Assembly: GCA_026182355.1 (NCBI GenBank)
Contig: JAPFBL010000227.1
Location: forward strand, 271,001 to 335,000
Source: Hermatobates lingyangjiaoensis
Taxonomy: Eukaryota; Arthropoda; Insecta; Hemiptera; Hermatobatidae
Length of the DNA stretch: 64,000 bases
Direction: 5' to 3'
This document shows, in pieces, positions 36,004 through 47,951 of this stretch. Position 1 is the stretch's first letter. Each line of letters starts with the position of its first letter. A model generated the notes under the pieces. It searched no databases and was not told the origin of the DNA. It saw only the letters and a list, made by a program, of their open reading frames with translations. The translations under genes and the position numbers were made by a program.

Positions 36004-36316
36004 GGGCCAGGCAAGCTCAGTGATTTCACGCTCGCCTTTGAACTGATGGGACCAAGGTTCGATACCCACCTGACCCTCGATTTATTCACGAGGGAGGTGA
36101 ATAAATCTGAGCACGTCGTCCCTCGGAGAAGGACGTTAAACTGTCGGTCCCGAGCCAGTACGATGTCAGGTACTTGTTAAAGATCCCTATTCTAAATACA
36201 CTTGAGTTAGGCAAAATTTAGGACTCCCACTATAGAATCAATCCTCATTGTATGGTATAACAAAGGGCCAATGATAGGCCTGCTTGTGTTCCCTTGTGGG
36301 ACTGCCACTGCAACCT
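36004..36316 (+). mobile_element. tRNA-derived SINE, copy 4
   Basis: Head GGGCCAGGCAAGCTCAGTG, B box AAGGTTCGATACCC and body GTCGTCCCTCGGAGAAGGAC through GGGACTGCCACTGCAACC. Full length and relatively well preserved. Confidence 0.9.
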
Positions 36317-37119
36317 ACCTCGAGTTTCAAAAATAAAACCTAAAGTACAAAAAACACTTGAACATACCATCCAACCGTCATGAAATATTCACTATAACCC
36401 GCGGGGAAAAACTTACAAATTAAATATATTCTGTCTATATTAAGAAATTTTCTCTCAAAAATGGTGATACTAAAGATTTAAACAAATTTATGTCATAAAT
36501 ACAAAATACCCTTTGATACTAGAATACACATAGAAATATTTACGCACCAAAATTTTTAATCGTAAAAGTAATTTTTCTAGGAAGTAAAAATAGAACAACG
36601 AATGATTATACAATGGGTACATAAGTTAAACACTATGTAGACAATTAAATATATTATTAAACAATAACCTTTAATAACCTCCCAATAAAATGCTACCCCC
36701 ACATGTCACAGATGTATACATACAACTTATCATTTAAAAAAGAAAATATTGCCATAAACGAGATAATTATTTAGTTTAGAAAAGCGAATGAATCAGTTAC
36801 TGTGCTTTTGATAAAGTTGAAATTTCCTAATGTGGGATCAAAATCTGGAAAGGGTCATTTTACTTTCATGTGGTTTGCCATTAAATGGCATCCTACTGCA
36901 TTAAATATCAGCTCTTCGAACCATAGAATTAGCTATTTCTTTCTTAGCTGATGTTTTTTCTTATCAACTGTTTCATATATTTATAAGAATTCCAATGACA
37001 TTATGTTATATTAATTGATATTGAAATAAGAGTAGTGTACATATAATGAATTTATTATATATGTTCTTTGCATTAACATATATAATCTGAGAATAGCAGT
37101 TTCTGTAACAAATATTAAC
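36317..37119. other. AT-rich stretch without recognised features
   Basis: Nothing recognised. Confidence 0.4.
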
Positions 37120-37330
37120 CTGCTTTGATTTAATATAGCGTACCTGGGCCTTTTCGGCCATACCGCTAAATTATGACATACCAGGTTGTTAATTTTTACT
37201 TCAAAGCTCTTTTGCCGTATACCTGTGACACCATACCCCAACTTGTTGGGATGACAAGCCACTGGGATAGACCCGAGGTGGACTACGAGGAGGCGAACTT
37301 CCACGAACTCACATCACGTCTAGGTTCCAC
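37120..37330. repeat. Duplicated module, copy 1
   Basis: AACCTGCTTTGA..., CTTTTCGGCCATACC, AGGTTGTTA and GAGGTGGACTACGAGGAGGC occur in the same order as in 37494-37660. The copies are diverged, in the same orientation, and GC-richer than the surroundings. Probably LINE 3' sequence. Confidence 0.6.
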
Positions 37331-37493
37331 GTCGAACTTTAGGAAGGAATTTTAGGGTTACCTCGGAGGAGGTGCAGAACCACATACTCTTTTCCGTTTA
37401 GCTATTTCATAAATATAGTTTAGAAAAGCTTGCGTGTTGCCTTTGTCGAAAAATAAATTATCAGTTATCTGTGTGACGTAGCGGCTCAACAAA

Positions 37494-37660
37494 TTAACCT
37501 GCGTTGACCTATACGCGTTCCTGAGCCTCTCGGCCATACCACAGCTTCTAAATCAAGTCAGGTTGTTATTGAACGATTTGCCCTTTAGACGTCGTATGGC
37601 GACGCCCAAGGTGGACCACACGGAGGCGGGCAACTCGATGCTACAACGCGCAACATACCA
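37494..37660. repeat. Duplicated module, copy 2
   Basis: AACCTGCGTTGA, CTCTCGGCCATACC, AGGTTGTTATT, CAAGGTGGACCACACGGAGG. It overlaps the end of the minus-strand LINE ORF, which suggests the module is the LINE 3' end. Confidence 0.6.
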
Positions 37661-38177
37661 ATTGATTCGCGCAACAGTTAGACTGGGAACGTGAAAAAAC
37701 AGACAAAATAAATAAATCCAGATGTAACAGAAACAACAAATCTCATTAAAACTATAAACATCAATAAAGTTGACTTTATATCCTCCAATCAGAAAGCTCC
37801 ATACATTGTTGTCTCTTACTGTGCCACCATCAGTTGAGCTTGTTAGACACATATTAGACCATGTCCTTCCAATACAGTGTATGACATCAAGAAAGGAAGG
37901 ATAAATAGCACTGTCCAAAACTTTACCATATAATTCACCAATAATGTTTCCACATAAAAGTTCAACTCGGAGTCTTATTGTTCCAAATATTGGAAAATGT
38001 TCGAGTATGTGCAATATCGAATCTCTGGTGTCTCCGCAGCTACATACAACACTATTTTTCAACTTAAATCTCATTAAATATTCACTGGAATTGCGATGAC
38101 CAGTGAGAAATTGAAACAGCAAATTATCTGGCCTCAGGTGACTTAGAGTAAGGCGATATCTTACTGATGGGAGGAAC
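37553..38177 (-). pseudogene. LINE ORF2 C-terminal fragment (Cys-rich tail)
   Basis: The frame is open from a stop near 38178: FLPSVRYRLTLSHLRPDNLL, FQFLTGHRNSSEYLMRFKL, then CSCGDTRDSILHILEHFP. The LTGH...L.RF.L......C.CG..D...H.L sequence is the usual zinc-binding tail after the RT/RNase H part of I, Loa or R1-type non-LTR elements. The expected final Cys is replaced (EHFP for ECP-type), so the motif is damaged. The rest of the element is missing upstream. The last ~50 residues may just be read-through. Confidence 0.75.
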
Positions 38178-39933
38178 TTGTATCAACAAATTAACCATAA
38201 ACTACATTATAATAATTAATAACATGATTGAAGAGATCCATACTTGAAACCATGGTATAAGCTTTTTTTAACTAGTCCCTCCAGAAGGCCAGCATTCCTT
38301 GAGATTCTTCACATTGATTCATCATCTGCACACCCTGAAAATAAATTATCGAGTGTCAAATCCATCTGATATGAAACCATAAAGATATAAATAAAAAAAA
38401 CCGGTGTCCAGTTTATGAACAAACTTAATAAATTGATATTAAGTAATAAATACACATTTATATCTTCTTTTATGTGGGCTGCTTTAGGTTTTTAGTTTCC
38501 AAATAGATATTTGTCACTTAAAACTGAGGAAAACCAAATGGAAAGTTTTCAACAATAAAATTGTTTTTATTATTTTCCACAATCTACAATGACCAAATAC
38601 TCAAAACCGCTCTAGATAGTTGTCTTACTTCGGCCCTCCATACTAGAATTGAATGGATAAAACTTAAAAAAACACTGCGAAGATCACTTTCTTGACCAAC
38701 GAGCAAACTTATCGACTATAAATAAACTACTGCTTTACAAAACTGTGTTAATGCCTGTTTGAACTTAACATTAGTGAGTTATAAAACACAATAAAGTGGT
38801 AAAATTGTGAAGGAATGCAATACCTACAAACTAAAATCTTCTAAAAAATTTACGTTCTTTTTTCTACAGATCAAGTCAGAATAATCATTCAGACATAAAA
38901 ATTCCAAAATTCTTGCAGCAACATCACGTAATAAATCTTTCCATAAAGGACTTTTTAAAAAGTTTTAACCATTTGGTTCTAAAAATCTTTTCCTCTAATA
39001 ACCAAAGCAAGCCTCCAAAACACCTAAATATGATGTCACTGAGAGACTTATTTGGATGAAGCCTCTTATTATCACTACCACCGATGTAATATTCAAAATT
39101 TTTTAAGTCTATATTTTATTCATTTGATTTTCAATATATTTATTTATTTTATTTATTAATTTTAATTTATGCATTTAGTTATTATTTTTTTATTCTTTAA
39201 TTTTGATATCATAAATAATTATACATCCCAAGAAGTATAATAGTAATTACGTAGATTACTTCTTCTAATCTTCATATATTTATCATTACTATCATTACCA
39301 CTGTACTGATAATTTCAATTACTATGCTCTGATTATATCTCATAAGAAATATAGAATTAACTGTTTAGTTAAATGAAATACTGACGATTTTTTTTTCACC
39401 AACTTTTAGTCGTTTAGGAGAAAAGCATGAAAAAGTGAAGAATGCAGAACTTAACAAGCTGCAACAAGTACCAGTACACTGGAACCAATATCAAGTCATG
39501 CCATCGACAGGGGAACCTGAAAAAAAAATGATATTGGAATTGGCTGCTTAAATAATTATACAAAGTGTCAAATATTTTAAAAATAATTAGTATCTATTCT
39601 AATATTAAATGATATCTCAATAAAATAAGACTATGTAATGAGAGACTACAGTTGAAAAATGTGTAGACTACTTTGTACCTTAGTTTAGTGAAAATATTTA
39701 ATATAGATTAGACAACACTGTGTAAATTGAAGCATTCATTAAACAGTGAAATTGTGAATATTTGAAACATACAGTTAAAATAATTGTAAATGAAGAGGAA
39801 AAGAAAATGGGAACAGGATTGCTGCTGTTAATGTTCTCAGGTGAACATCATGAATGCAAACAAATCCTGATAGATTGTTGAAATAGTTATTATATCTATC
39901 TCGCCATGATTATTTACGTAATGACCTTACGAA
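38178..39933. other. AT-rich intronic stretch
   Basis: No recognised gene or repeat; many A/T runs. Confidence 0.4.
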
Positions 39934-40030
39934 CTGACGAAGACTGCTTGTTTACTGTTAGTCTTTTTTTTTTCACATCATATTGTGGTTTGAGCATTGA
40001 TTGTTATTTCACGTGTTTATGCAAAATCTG

Positions 40031-40075
<45 letters not shown>

Positions 40076-40159
40076 ATGATCAAACCACAATAAGAAATGG
40101 GAAAACAAGACTAATATCTTTCAACCGTAACAAGCGGTCTTCGTCAGAGTCAAAAACCC

Positions 40160-40160
<1 letters not shown>
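39934..40160. mobile_element. FB-A arms flanking an (AT)n run
   Basis: A + oriented arm (39934-40030, CTGACGA at 39934-39940, core shortened) and a - oriented arm (40076-40159) point away from each other across a long TA microsatellite. This is the opposite arrangement to the usual fold-back. Confidence 0.8.

Positions 40161-40208
<48 letters not shown>
40161..40208. repeat. (AT)n microsatellite
   Basis: A TA run ending directly at the mariner copy 2 left end. Confidence 0.9.
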
Positions 40209-40209
<1 letters not shown>

Positions 40210-41126
40210 GAGGTGTGTAAATAAAGTAGTGAGACTGGCAACGTCGCTTTCGATCTGGCAACGCTGGAGACTCGTGGCCTTGAGTACCGTCAGGTGCACG
40301 TGTGATGCGCCTCCAGTATGAATCTGAACTCGCCACAGTCATTTTTTTGTCCGTAGCGTTGGTTTTCGTGAAATGGTTTTTTCTTGAGCGTTTTAAAAAT
40401 GAGTGACCTCAAAGTTGAGCAGCGGTGTGCAATCAAATTTTGCTTCAGATAATGCAACCGAAACTTTTGAAAAACTTCAGGAGGCCTATGGAGAACGTGT
40501 TTTATCAAGGACACAGGTTTTTCGGTGGTTTAAGGAATTTTCAGAAGGAAGAGAGTCGATTGAAGATGAACCACGAAGCGGAAGGCCTTCAAGTGCAAAC
40601 ACCGATGAAAATGTCAACAGAGTACGGAACCTTGTGCGTTCAGATCGACGCTTGACAGTCAGAATGATCGGGGAACAGTTGAATTTGAATCACACCTCCG
40701 TTCATCACATTTTGACCAATGAATTGGAGATGAGATGATGAGTGTTGCATCACGACAACGCGCCCTGTCACACTGCCATCTCAATAAACGAGTTTTTGGC
40801 CAGTAAAAACATTCCTGTTGCTCCTCAGCCTCCTTATTCACCAGACTTGAGTCCTTGTGACTTTTTCCTCTTCCCGAGATTGAAAAATTACCTCAAGGGA
40901 ACTCATTTCGGGACACTACAAAACATACAAACTTCTGTAACCGACCAGCTGAAGGCCATTCCACAATCCGAGTTCCAGCAATGCTACAATGATTGGAAGG
41001 ACCGTCTCCAGCGCTGTGTGGCTTCCGAAGGGAACTATTTTGAAGGTGACAATATCACATTGTAATTATATTTGAATAGAAAATTTAAAAAAAAAATCAG
41101 TCTCACTACTTTATATACACACCTCG
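40209..41126 (+). mobile_element. Mariner (Tc1/mariner) element, copy 2, 918 bp
   Basis: Perfect-looking ends CGAGGTGTGTAAATAAAGTA... and ...TATATACACACCTCG are inverted, each flanked by TA. Same family as 6497-7427 in opposite orientation, better preserved at the ends, with a different internal deletion. Confidence 0.95.
40399..41065 (+). pseudogene. Mariner transposase remnant, copy 2
   Basis: Starts MSDLKVEQRCAIKFCFR at 40399, then shifts frame because 8 bp present in copy 1 are missing just before NATETF. The other frame continues through RWFKEFSEGRESIEDEPRS, LTVRMIGEQLNLNHTSVHH and ILTNELEMR. After an internal deletion the C-terminal third resumes at VLHHDNAPCHTA (second catalytic Asp intact), YSPDLSPCD (third Asp, 34 residues later) and GNYFEGDNITL. 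The deletion removes the first catalytic Asp. It retains about 25 more N-terminal-domain codons than copy 1. Confidence 0.93.
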
Positions 41127-41159
41127 TATATATAGAAACATAGGGAATGTTTCTATATG

Positions 41160-41340
41160 GTTGGGTCTCCAACCGTCTCTGTACCAGTGCGCTTGGTTTT
41201 CCTCTCTTATCTCTCGTGAAGACGGTTCAACCAAAAATTAGAGAGTGTAAGTGTGTGTTTTTAATTTCTCTATGTTTCTTTATGTACATTGAACTGTATT
41301 TGTCCATTTCGGATAGTATTTTCATTGAAAAAGTGTATAT
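41160..41340 (+). mobile_element. FB-E solo arm
   Basis: CTCTCGTGAAGAC, GGTTCAACC and AAAAATTAGAGAGTG, then CTTTATGTACATTGAACTG and TTTTCATTGAAAAAGTG. The CTGAAGA core is mutated (CGTGAAGA). Full version at 55781. Confidence 0.75.
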
Positions 41341-41391
41341 ATAATATATGTATACAAAACCCTTTGAACTGAAAACACACGGACCAAACGG

Positions 41392-41396
<5 letters not shown>

Positions 41397-41427
<31 letters not shown>
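41397..41427. repeat. (AT)n microsatellite
   Basis: A TA run preceded by ACGGACCAAACGGACATAC. Confidence 0.9.
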
Positions 41428-41432
<5 letters not shown>

Positions 41433-44400
41433 CCTGATAAATTATAAATATCATTTTATTGTATGATATTTTTTATTGAAAGTGTTTAATGAAGAGTAAT
41501 TGTTTAAATATATTAATAACAGAAGATAAAATGCCAGTTAATAGAACCAACAATGCGGAAGTTGGGCTTACAGAGTGAAATCTCATCCTATCGGGTTATT
41601 AAATCCTTCCAAGAGAGCATGCTAGCTTTCACATAATCTGCTGTACCCTCTCAGCAAACCAGATGGTCTGTCACTCAAACAACCCTTATCCAACCACTCT
41701 CTCTCTCTCTCTTCACATCTATACACTCCCTTATGGAATCGTTTTGACTTAAAATATATTTTTTCGATATTGATTTTATTGTTAGCATGATTGGAAAAGC
41801 TGAATGGTTATAGTGGTGTGTGTGTGTGTGTGTGTTTTTTTTTCCCAAACAATGATCCTGTGTTGCCGATTCAATGTTGGTCAATAGTGTTTATTTGGGT
41901 TCGACTTGGCTCCATGACAGATGGGATTCCACTGATACGCCTCCCCTCTCTTCTGTTAGGTAAAATCATTTTTTTTTTTAAACTCACTCCCTTCATGTGA
42001 ATAATTGTTCCCTCTTTGACAAGAGACCACAATTTTCATATATAAAAAAAAAGTTCCATTTATTTGCATACCTTTTTAAAATTATTAAAAAAAATTTAAT
42101 TTGTGAATATTAAAGTTGTAATATTTTCATACTATGATATTCACGTTTTTGAACAAAAAAAAATTATTTATACTCATTATAAAGTTTCTAAAATTATGGT
42201 AAATATGTTTTTACATAGTCTATATATAATATGAAGTAATGTTAAGGGTGGGGAGACCAAAGGCCTGGCAAGTAAGCCACCATATGGGCCCTTTGTGCCT
42301 AATATGAACTAATTAAAATAATAAATTACCACTTGGTATAATTATGAAATTCAAATACGAAAACAGTCAAATGCAAAAAAAAATTATTAACGTAACCACG
42401 AACGTGCAAACCAACATAATTCATTATATTATTTTCGGGGTGTTTTTAATCTCAGTTTAGACATCGTTATTTATTTTATTTGGTTCAAATACAACGATAT
42501 GATTTTCGTTGCAGCGTTATCATGACTGAGAAGGAGTCTATGCAATGCTTAGACAAGCATATTGATTATAGTTTTTTTATGTTTATTCTTTTTAACACCA
42601 TTCATTCATGGTTCTAGAAAAGCCATGGAGTCAGAAATTGTGATGTGAGGAGTTATCAATGCTAATCAAACATGATAAAAGTTTAGAAGACAAAGATTTA
42701 AAAGATTTAGTTCCATAAAGGATAGAAATAATGTTATTCAGTTTGATGCCCCAAGAGAAATTCAAATTTAAACTGAGTAGTAGGCTATATAAATTAAACT
42801 TTTGAACGATACCGAATAAGAAGTAGTTAAGCTAATGGAAAAGGATTAGTTCTGTAAGGGTGTTTAGAAGGTGTTATCAGAACCACGACTACTTGCAAAG
42901 ATAATCAAATGAAAAAGTGGGTGGTCAAATATGAAATTTCACTTCGGAAAACTGGTATATAAGTATTAAGAACCACCTTATTCCACAAATTTTTCACGAA
43001 GATAGAATATATCTATCTTCACAGAGTGAAATGATGGTGTTGAATCAATGTTCGGTCATTGGGACTATCTTATGAGACTGTTTATATTATATTTATCAAT
43101 TTATTCATCAATTAATATTACATTACATTAAATTTTTGATATATTTACTTATTTTTTATATTATTTTAAGTATTACACTTATTTTGAACTTTTTGTTTAT
43201 TATTCTTATCACATCTGTACCCTGGCATTTTCCCTAATACCAGTGAGTCTGCCAATGGTTTAACTAAGTCATCTGTCGGGTAATTAGTCTGTTCATTTAT
43301 ACTTGTAATATTCTTGTAAATTGTTTTATGCTTTATCGTTCATAAAATCTCCAGAATTTAGTAAAGTTTTCAAACGTGACTTGTTTGGTCAAAGTAATAT
43401 TGAGTTAAAAAAACACTATATAATAGTTTATTACTTTTGAATTTATTTCAAGAAAATGGCAGAAAAATTATCAACAAGTTTGTAAAGCAAAGTTTGTTTG
43501 TCATTTATCAATCAACTAAAATTTTGAAGTGATACATGGAAATTAGCTAGTAAAGAATGTGTGACATACATTAACTGATCAATATTTCAGTTTCACTTCA
43601 TTAGTCTCGTGAAATTCGCTGATACATACTGGTTCTTCAAATCATATTTCCTGCAATTTTTAGTTTAATGTTTGCCAACTAGAACTGCCGAAATCGCTTC
43701 CCACAACTTCTCTTAACTTTCAAAAGAATTTCCAACTCGAGAAGTTAGGTTTTGAACTAATGAGAAATATCATTATGATTTCATAGACGGGAAAAGTTTT
43801 GGTTTAATTTGGGTAGGAAGGGAGGAAAGTTGTTGCAATGGATATTTGGGAAACACCTAAAAACCAGCCAATAGTCAAAACAAGCGTTAAACTTTCTCTA
43901 CTTGGGCCACTTGGACCTTGTTCTACTCGCCTGTGACGAACATGGCCAATTAAGCTTAACTTTCGAAAACACCTGCCTTGAGATTTGCAAATGTGCTCGC
44001 AAACTCAAATGTCTTCTTGATGAACGTCTCACACTCGGAATCAACTATCGTTTTAGTGAGTCAGTCTTTTAAAATATTTAACATAGACCCTGTTTAAGAT
44101 AATAAAATGGGAAAGGTTAAATGTGTTTGGAATAGAACCTAATATTAAACAAGTTACTATACCTTCCATTATAATATTCCATGAGATTAAAAAATAAAAG
44201 AAAAATATACCCTCTAAATGTAGGCTATTGTAGCTTACCAGTGCTGCAATGTACCACTAGCAACAAAAGTTCGAGTTGATCTGTTTACCAAAATGTATAC
44301 AGACAACATCGTATACGTAGGGAACTGAAAATCGTATGCACAAAGTCCCTTCAAAATAACATAAGAACATTAAACCAAGCCTGTATAAAGCTTGATATTT

Positions 44401-45496
44401 AAAATTCCTGTGTCGTAAATGGGAAGACATCTCGATTTCTTGTTTTGAAATAGCTTATAAATGAAGATAGATGATTTTTATTCCTGTAATGCTATTCCTG
44501 CAGAACTTGCCACTAAACAATAATCAATCTGGTTGTTTCTTTATTTCAACCTAGAGTTATGATGCAACAAATGTTTTTTCATCCAAAATTTTCAAAATAA
44601 ATTGAGGAAATATGTTATTATTGAGGTAACTGTTGTAGAAAACAACAGTATTCAGAAGTTAAAAACTAACGATACCACGATAGCGATACTTTTTTTAAAA
44701 TTAACGATTTTAAAAAAGTTGAACTAACATTTTCTGAAATTTAGCATAATTATACGTGAAAATTACTTATTCAGATAATGATTCTATTGTATCGTTTTGG
44801 GATCTAAGACAATAAGTTATTCTTCTACATTAGCCTTTTCATCATAAGGGTTAGAGGTTCACTGGTCATAAAGGTTTTGAAAGAGACGGTCAAAAATATC
44901 AAGTTCCGAAATGCATATACTATTTATATACTAATAATAAAATAATATACAATTTGCATTGATGAGAACTGTTTTAATAAGTTTACGTTTATATCATTTA
45001 TTGTTAATTTGTTTAATACCGAATTTATTTTATTTATTGTTAGGTTGATACACGTAAACAGTACCACAGATGTTAGTAACTTCATATTATTATTAAGTCC
45101 GACAAACTCCGTGAATCAGTGTTATAACCAGTGTTATAATCCGACGACCGGATTTGCATGTTGTATACCTTCGACTGGTACTTTATTCCCAAAATCTTTT
45201 AACAACTATTAACCCTACTTGAAGATACACAACGTGTCAAACCGGTTGAGCTGCTATAGCACCAATTCACGAGGTATGACGTACATTGATAATACATAAT
45301 ATAATGTTAGGTATGCTTGCTTAGTTAGGCTTAGTTTTGCTTTTGTTTTGACTAATCTCAAGTGTTTTTGATATTTATTCCTAATTTCTCTATTGATTTT
45401 ATGTATTATTGATTTATCTTAGTCATATAATTATTTTTTGTGTTATAAAAAAATCATGCTTTGCTTACATAAAACATGCTAATATATATATATAAT
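41428..45496. other. Intronic stretch without recognised elements
   Basis: About 4 kb with no element ends I can identify. It holds a (CT) run near 41699-41711, a (TG) run at 41817-41836, poly-A/T runs, and a 67-codon ORF at 45009-45212 with no recognised family. Confidence 0.4.
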
Positions 45497-45710
45497 AAGA
45501 TTTCACATAAACACGTGAAATAGCAATCAATGATCAAACGACAATATGAAAAGGGAAAAAAAGACTATGATCTTTCAACCGTAACAAGCGGTCTTCGTGA
45601 GAGTCAAAATATGTTTCAGTTGTGTTTTTAACACTGACGAAGACCACTTGTTACGGTTGAAAGATCTTAGTCTTTTTTTTTTTCATTTGATATTGTGGTT
45701 TGATCATTGA
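45497..45710. mobile_element. FB-A fold-back element
   Basis: The left arm begins AGATTTCACATAAACACGTG; the right arm ends TTGTGGTTTGATCATTGA. The + arm has CTGACGA at 45634-45640, stem GACCA/CGGTT (one pair lost) and GAAA at 45659-45662. Confidence 0.87.
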
Positions 45711-45729
45711 TATATATATGTATATAAAA

Positions 45730-46062
45730 AACTAAAGTTTATCGGGACTCTGTCATTTCTTCAGGTTAAACCCTCATTGCCAACGTTTTGGCCTTTATTT
45801 AAAACCTTTTTCATTGGCAGAAGTATAAATTTTGAAACAGAAAAACTAATTATTACATTACAACTTATTTTACGAAGAAAAATAATTTGTAATCTAATAA
45901 TTGGTTTCTCTGTTTCAAAATTTATACCTCTGCCAATGAAAAAGGTTTTAAATAAAGACCGAAACGTTGGCAATGAGAGTTTAATTTGAACGTGACGAAT
46001 TGACGGAGTCCCGATAAACTTTAGGTTTGTTCCTATTCCACGATCGATACTTTTATCAATAT
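45730..46062. mobile_element. FB-B fold-back element, copy 3 (best preserved)
   Basis: The arms run almost to the centre. Outer blocks are ACTAAAGTTTATCGGGACTC and GCCAACGTTTTGGCC; inner blocks are TTTTTCATTGGCAGAAGTAT and AAACAGAAAAAC, each with its inverse. Both strands encode nearly the same peptide beginning MPTFWPLFKTFF or MPTFRSLFKTFF because of the symmetry; I do not regard this as a gene. Confidence 0.88.
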
Positions 46063-46098
<36 letters not shown>

Positions 46099-46319
46099 TT
46101 TAACACATAGAAAAGAAACACAGAAAGACACTACAGAACTCACTTCGATATTTCGACATCCGTCGTCATCGGGAAGAAGTGCGAAGTACTCGCGTTGAGA
46201 AGCAAACTACTACTGGCCACCAGAGTAACTCGTGGAACCACCGCAATGCTGCTCCCCAGCGGAGGAGAGGAAAAATAGAAATCCTTCCAATATTTATTTA
46301 GAAAACAAGATAAAAAATA

Positions 46320-46400
46320 TATAAAATACGAAATAATAATAATAAAAAATAAATAATAATAATAAAATAATAATAATAATAATAATAAAATAAAAAATAA
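46320..46400. repeat. (AAT)n-rich tract, PLE 3' region
   Basis: AAT/AAAT repeats just after the ORF stop (minus strand sense: TTA/TTTA-rich). Comparable A/T-rich 3' tracts follow the other two PLE fragments. Confidence 0.8.
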
Positions 46401-46958
46401 TTAACGGTACAGGTTGAGACCAGGAGGAGAACGAGCCCCAAGGAGGCATATGAATGCCTCTTCGGAAGCTCTAAGGGTGACATGGGGATTAGACTCGGGG
46501 ATTTGTTTGAGGATTTGTACCCTGAAACAATCATTGAAAGGGAGGTCATGGGAATTAGCATGGATAGCTATGGGTAGGTCTCTGCGCTGACCAACGAACG
46601 CCCTGTGATTGTTCAAACGCAGGCTCAGCTTGGTTGAAGCCAAGCCAACGTAAAAAGCATCACATCGAGTACACTCCAAACGGTAAACGCAGTTACAGGA
46701 AGTGCAAGATGTATCAGAAGGAACAGGATAGGAGTCGTTACTGAGAGGGGAAGTAAAGTAAGGACTGGAGTTAATTAGGGGACAGGTTTGGCAGTTACGG
46801 CGTTCACATCGCTTCATCCCTCTGCTAGCACAGGGGCTGTTGGAAATATGGGTAAAAATGGATTTCTGGTTGGAAGGTCTACGGTAGGAGAAAGTACGGG
46901 ACTGACTGAAACTCTGGAGGCCAGTAGTAGTTTGCTTCTCAACGCGAGTACTTCGCAC
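46401..46958 (-). pseudogene. PLE GIY-YIG endonuclease C-terminal fragment (185 codons)
   Basis: The ORF contains SYRRPSNQKSIFTHI (residues about 24-38, PLE linker), a Cys cluster MKRCERRNCQTC (48-59), and a second one CTSCNCVYRLECTRC. The GIY-YIG equivalents are VYRLEC and FYVGLAS, followed by the LSLRLNNHR arginine helix, RASEEAFICLL with the conserved Glu, and PPGLN at the end. This order is diagnostic for the endonuclease of EN-containing Penelope-like elements. The first ~10 residues are encoded by the inverted terminal repeat itself, so the start is artificial. All RT domains are missing. Confidence 0.85.
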
Positions 46959-47100
46959 TTCTTCCCGATGACGACGGATGTCGAAATATCGAAGTGAGTT
47001 CTGTAGTGTCTTTCTGTGTTTCTTTTCTATGTGTTAAAGTGTTTATTGTCCACACGGACCTTTCATTTTATTCGAAATATATATATATATATATATATTC

Positions 47101-47951
47101 ACTGATAAAACGAAATACGATCCAAACTGGACACAATACGAGTTCGAGATTAACAAAGAACAACACACAAAGTAGGGAAACACACTTACAGTGTGTCGCC
47201 ATACACGCCAAATCCCACGGTCTGTCTTTTAACGACTGCTTCAGTGTGCAGATTCTGCGTCAGATTCCCCCTGGTGATAATACCGTGACCCTTAGAGCCT
47301 CTGAGGAGGCTCACATCTGGTTGCTCGGGGCGCGCAGTGCACCTGGACTTAACCTTAAAAGATAATTTTTTTGTACTTTTTTTTTGTACTTTTTTTCCAG
47401 TATTCTTTATTCTCTAGTACTTATTTCTTTTTTCCTCTTTCGTATATTTTGTGTATATCTATTTTGTCTTCTTCACTTACTACTAGTTTGTTTTATCCTA
47501 TTTTATTTTTCTAAATTCTTATTCTTAACTAGTTTCCCATACTTTCCCTTTTATTCAGTCTCTATCTTTTATTTACTAAAACAACCAATGCAAGTTTTTT
47601 GTATTGTATTTATTTTTATTTATTTATTTTTTCTTCTTTTCTCTATCATTATTTTTGTTTCTTATAGTTTGTTTTTATCTTATATTGTTTATAGTTTTTC
47701 ACCTACTTATAGTTTTACCCAACCAGTACTGCTTATCTGAGCTTCTGTTTATATCTTCTCCTAATTTTATACTTTAAGACCGGGTACGGTTGACAGCACT
47801 GGCGGTTGCCGGGTTGGTTACTTGCCGTTGCGCCTACAACGTGCTTGGTCTCCCATTCTCTTTTCTCCTGAAGACGGATTACCCGAAAATTTGAGTCTGT
47901 AAGTGTGTTTCCCTACTTTGTGTGTTGTTCTTTGTTAATCTCGAACTCGTA

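Larger units (their letters stand above)
46096..47042 (-). mobile_element. PLE-derived unit with inverted FB-C terminal repeats
   Basis: Terminal repeats at 46096-46217 (-) and 46921-47042 (+) are near-identical and inverted. They enclose a minus-strand GIY-YIG ORF and its A/T-rich 3' region. Penelope-like elements are known for terminal repeats in direct or inverted order. No reverse transcriptase is present, so it is a truncated, non-autonomous unit. Each terminal repeat contains CCGATGA, C, GAC/GTC hairpin, GAAA, ATATCGAA and GTGAGT (46994-46999 on +). Confidence 0.85.

Noticed and set aside
45761..45989. Pair of 70-codon ORFs on opposite strands with similar peptides
   Set aside because: They arise from the symmetry of FB-B arms and share no protein family.
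46921..47042. Fully active hammerhead in the FB-C repeats at 46096-47042
   Set aside because: The core reads CCGATGA, losing the conserved U of CTGATGA, so this copy is probably inactive although the hairpin is intact.
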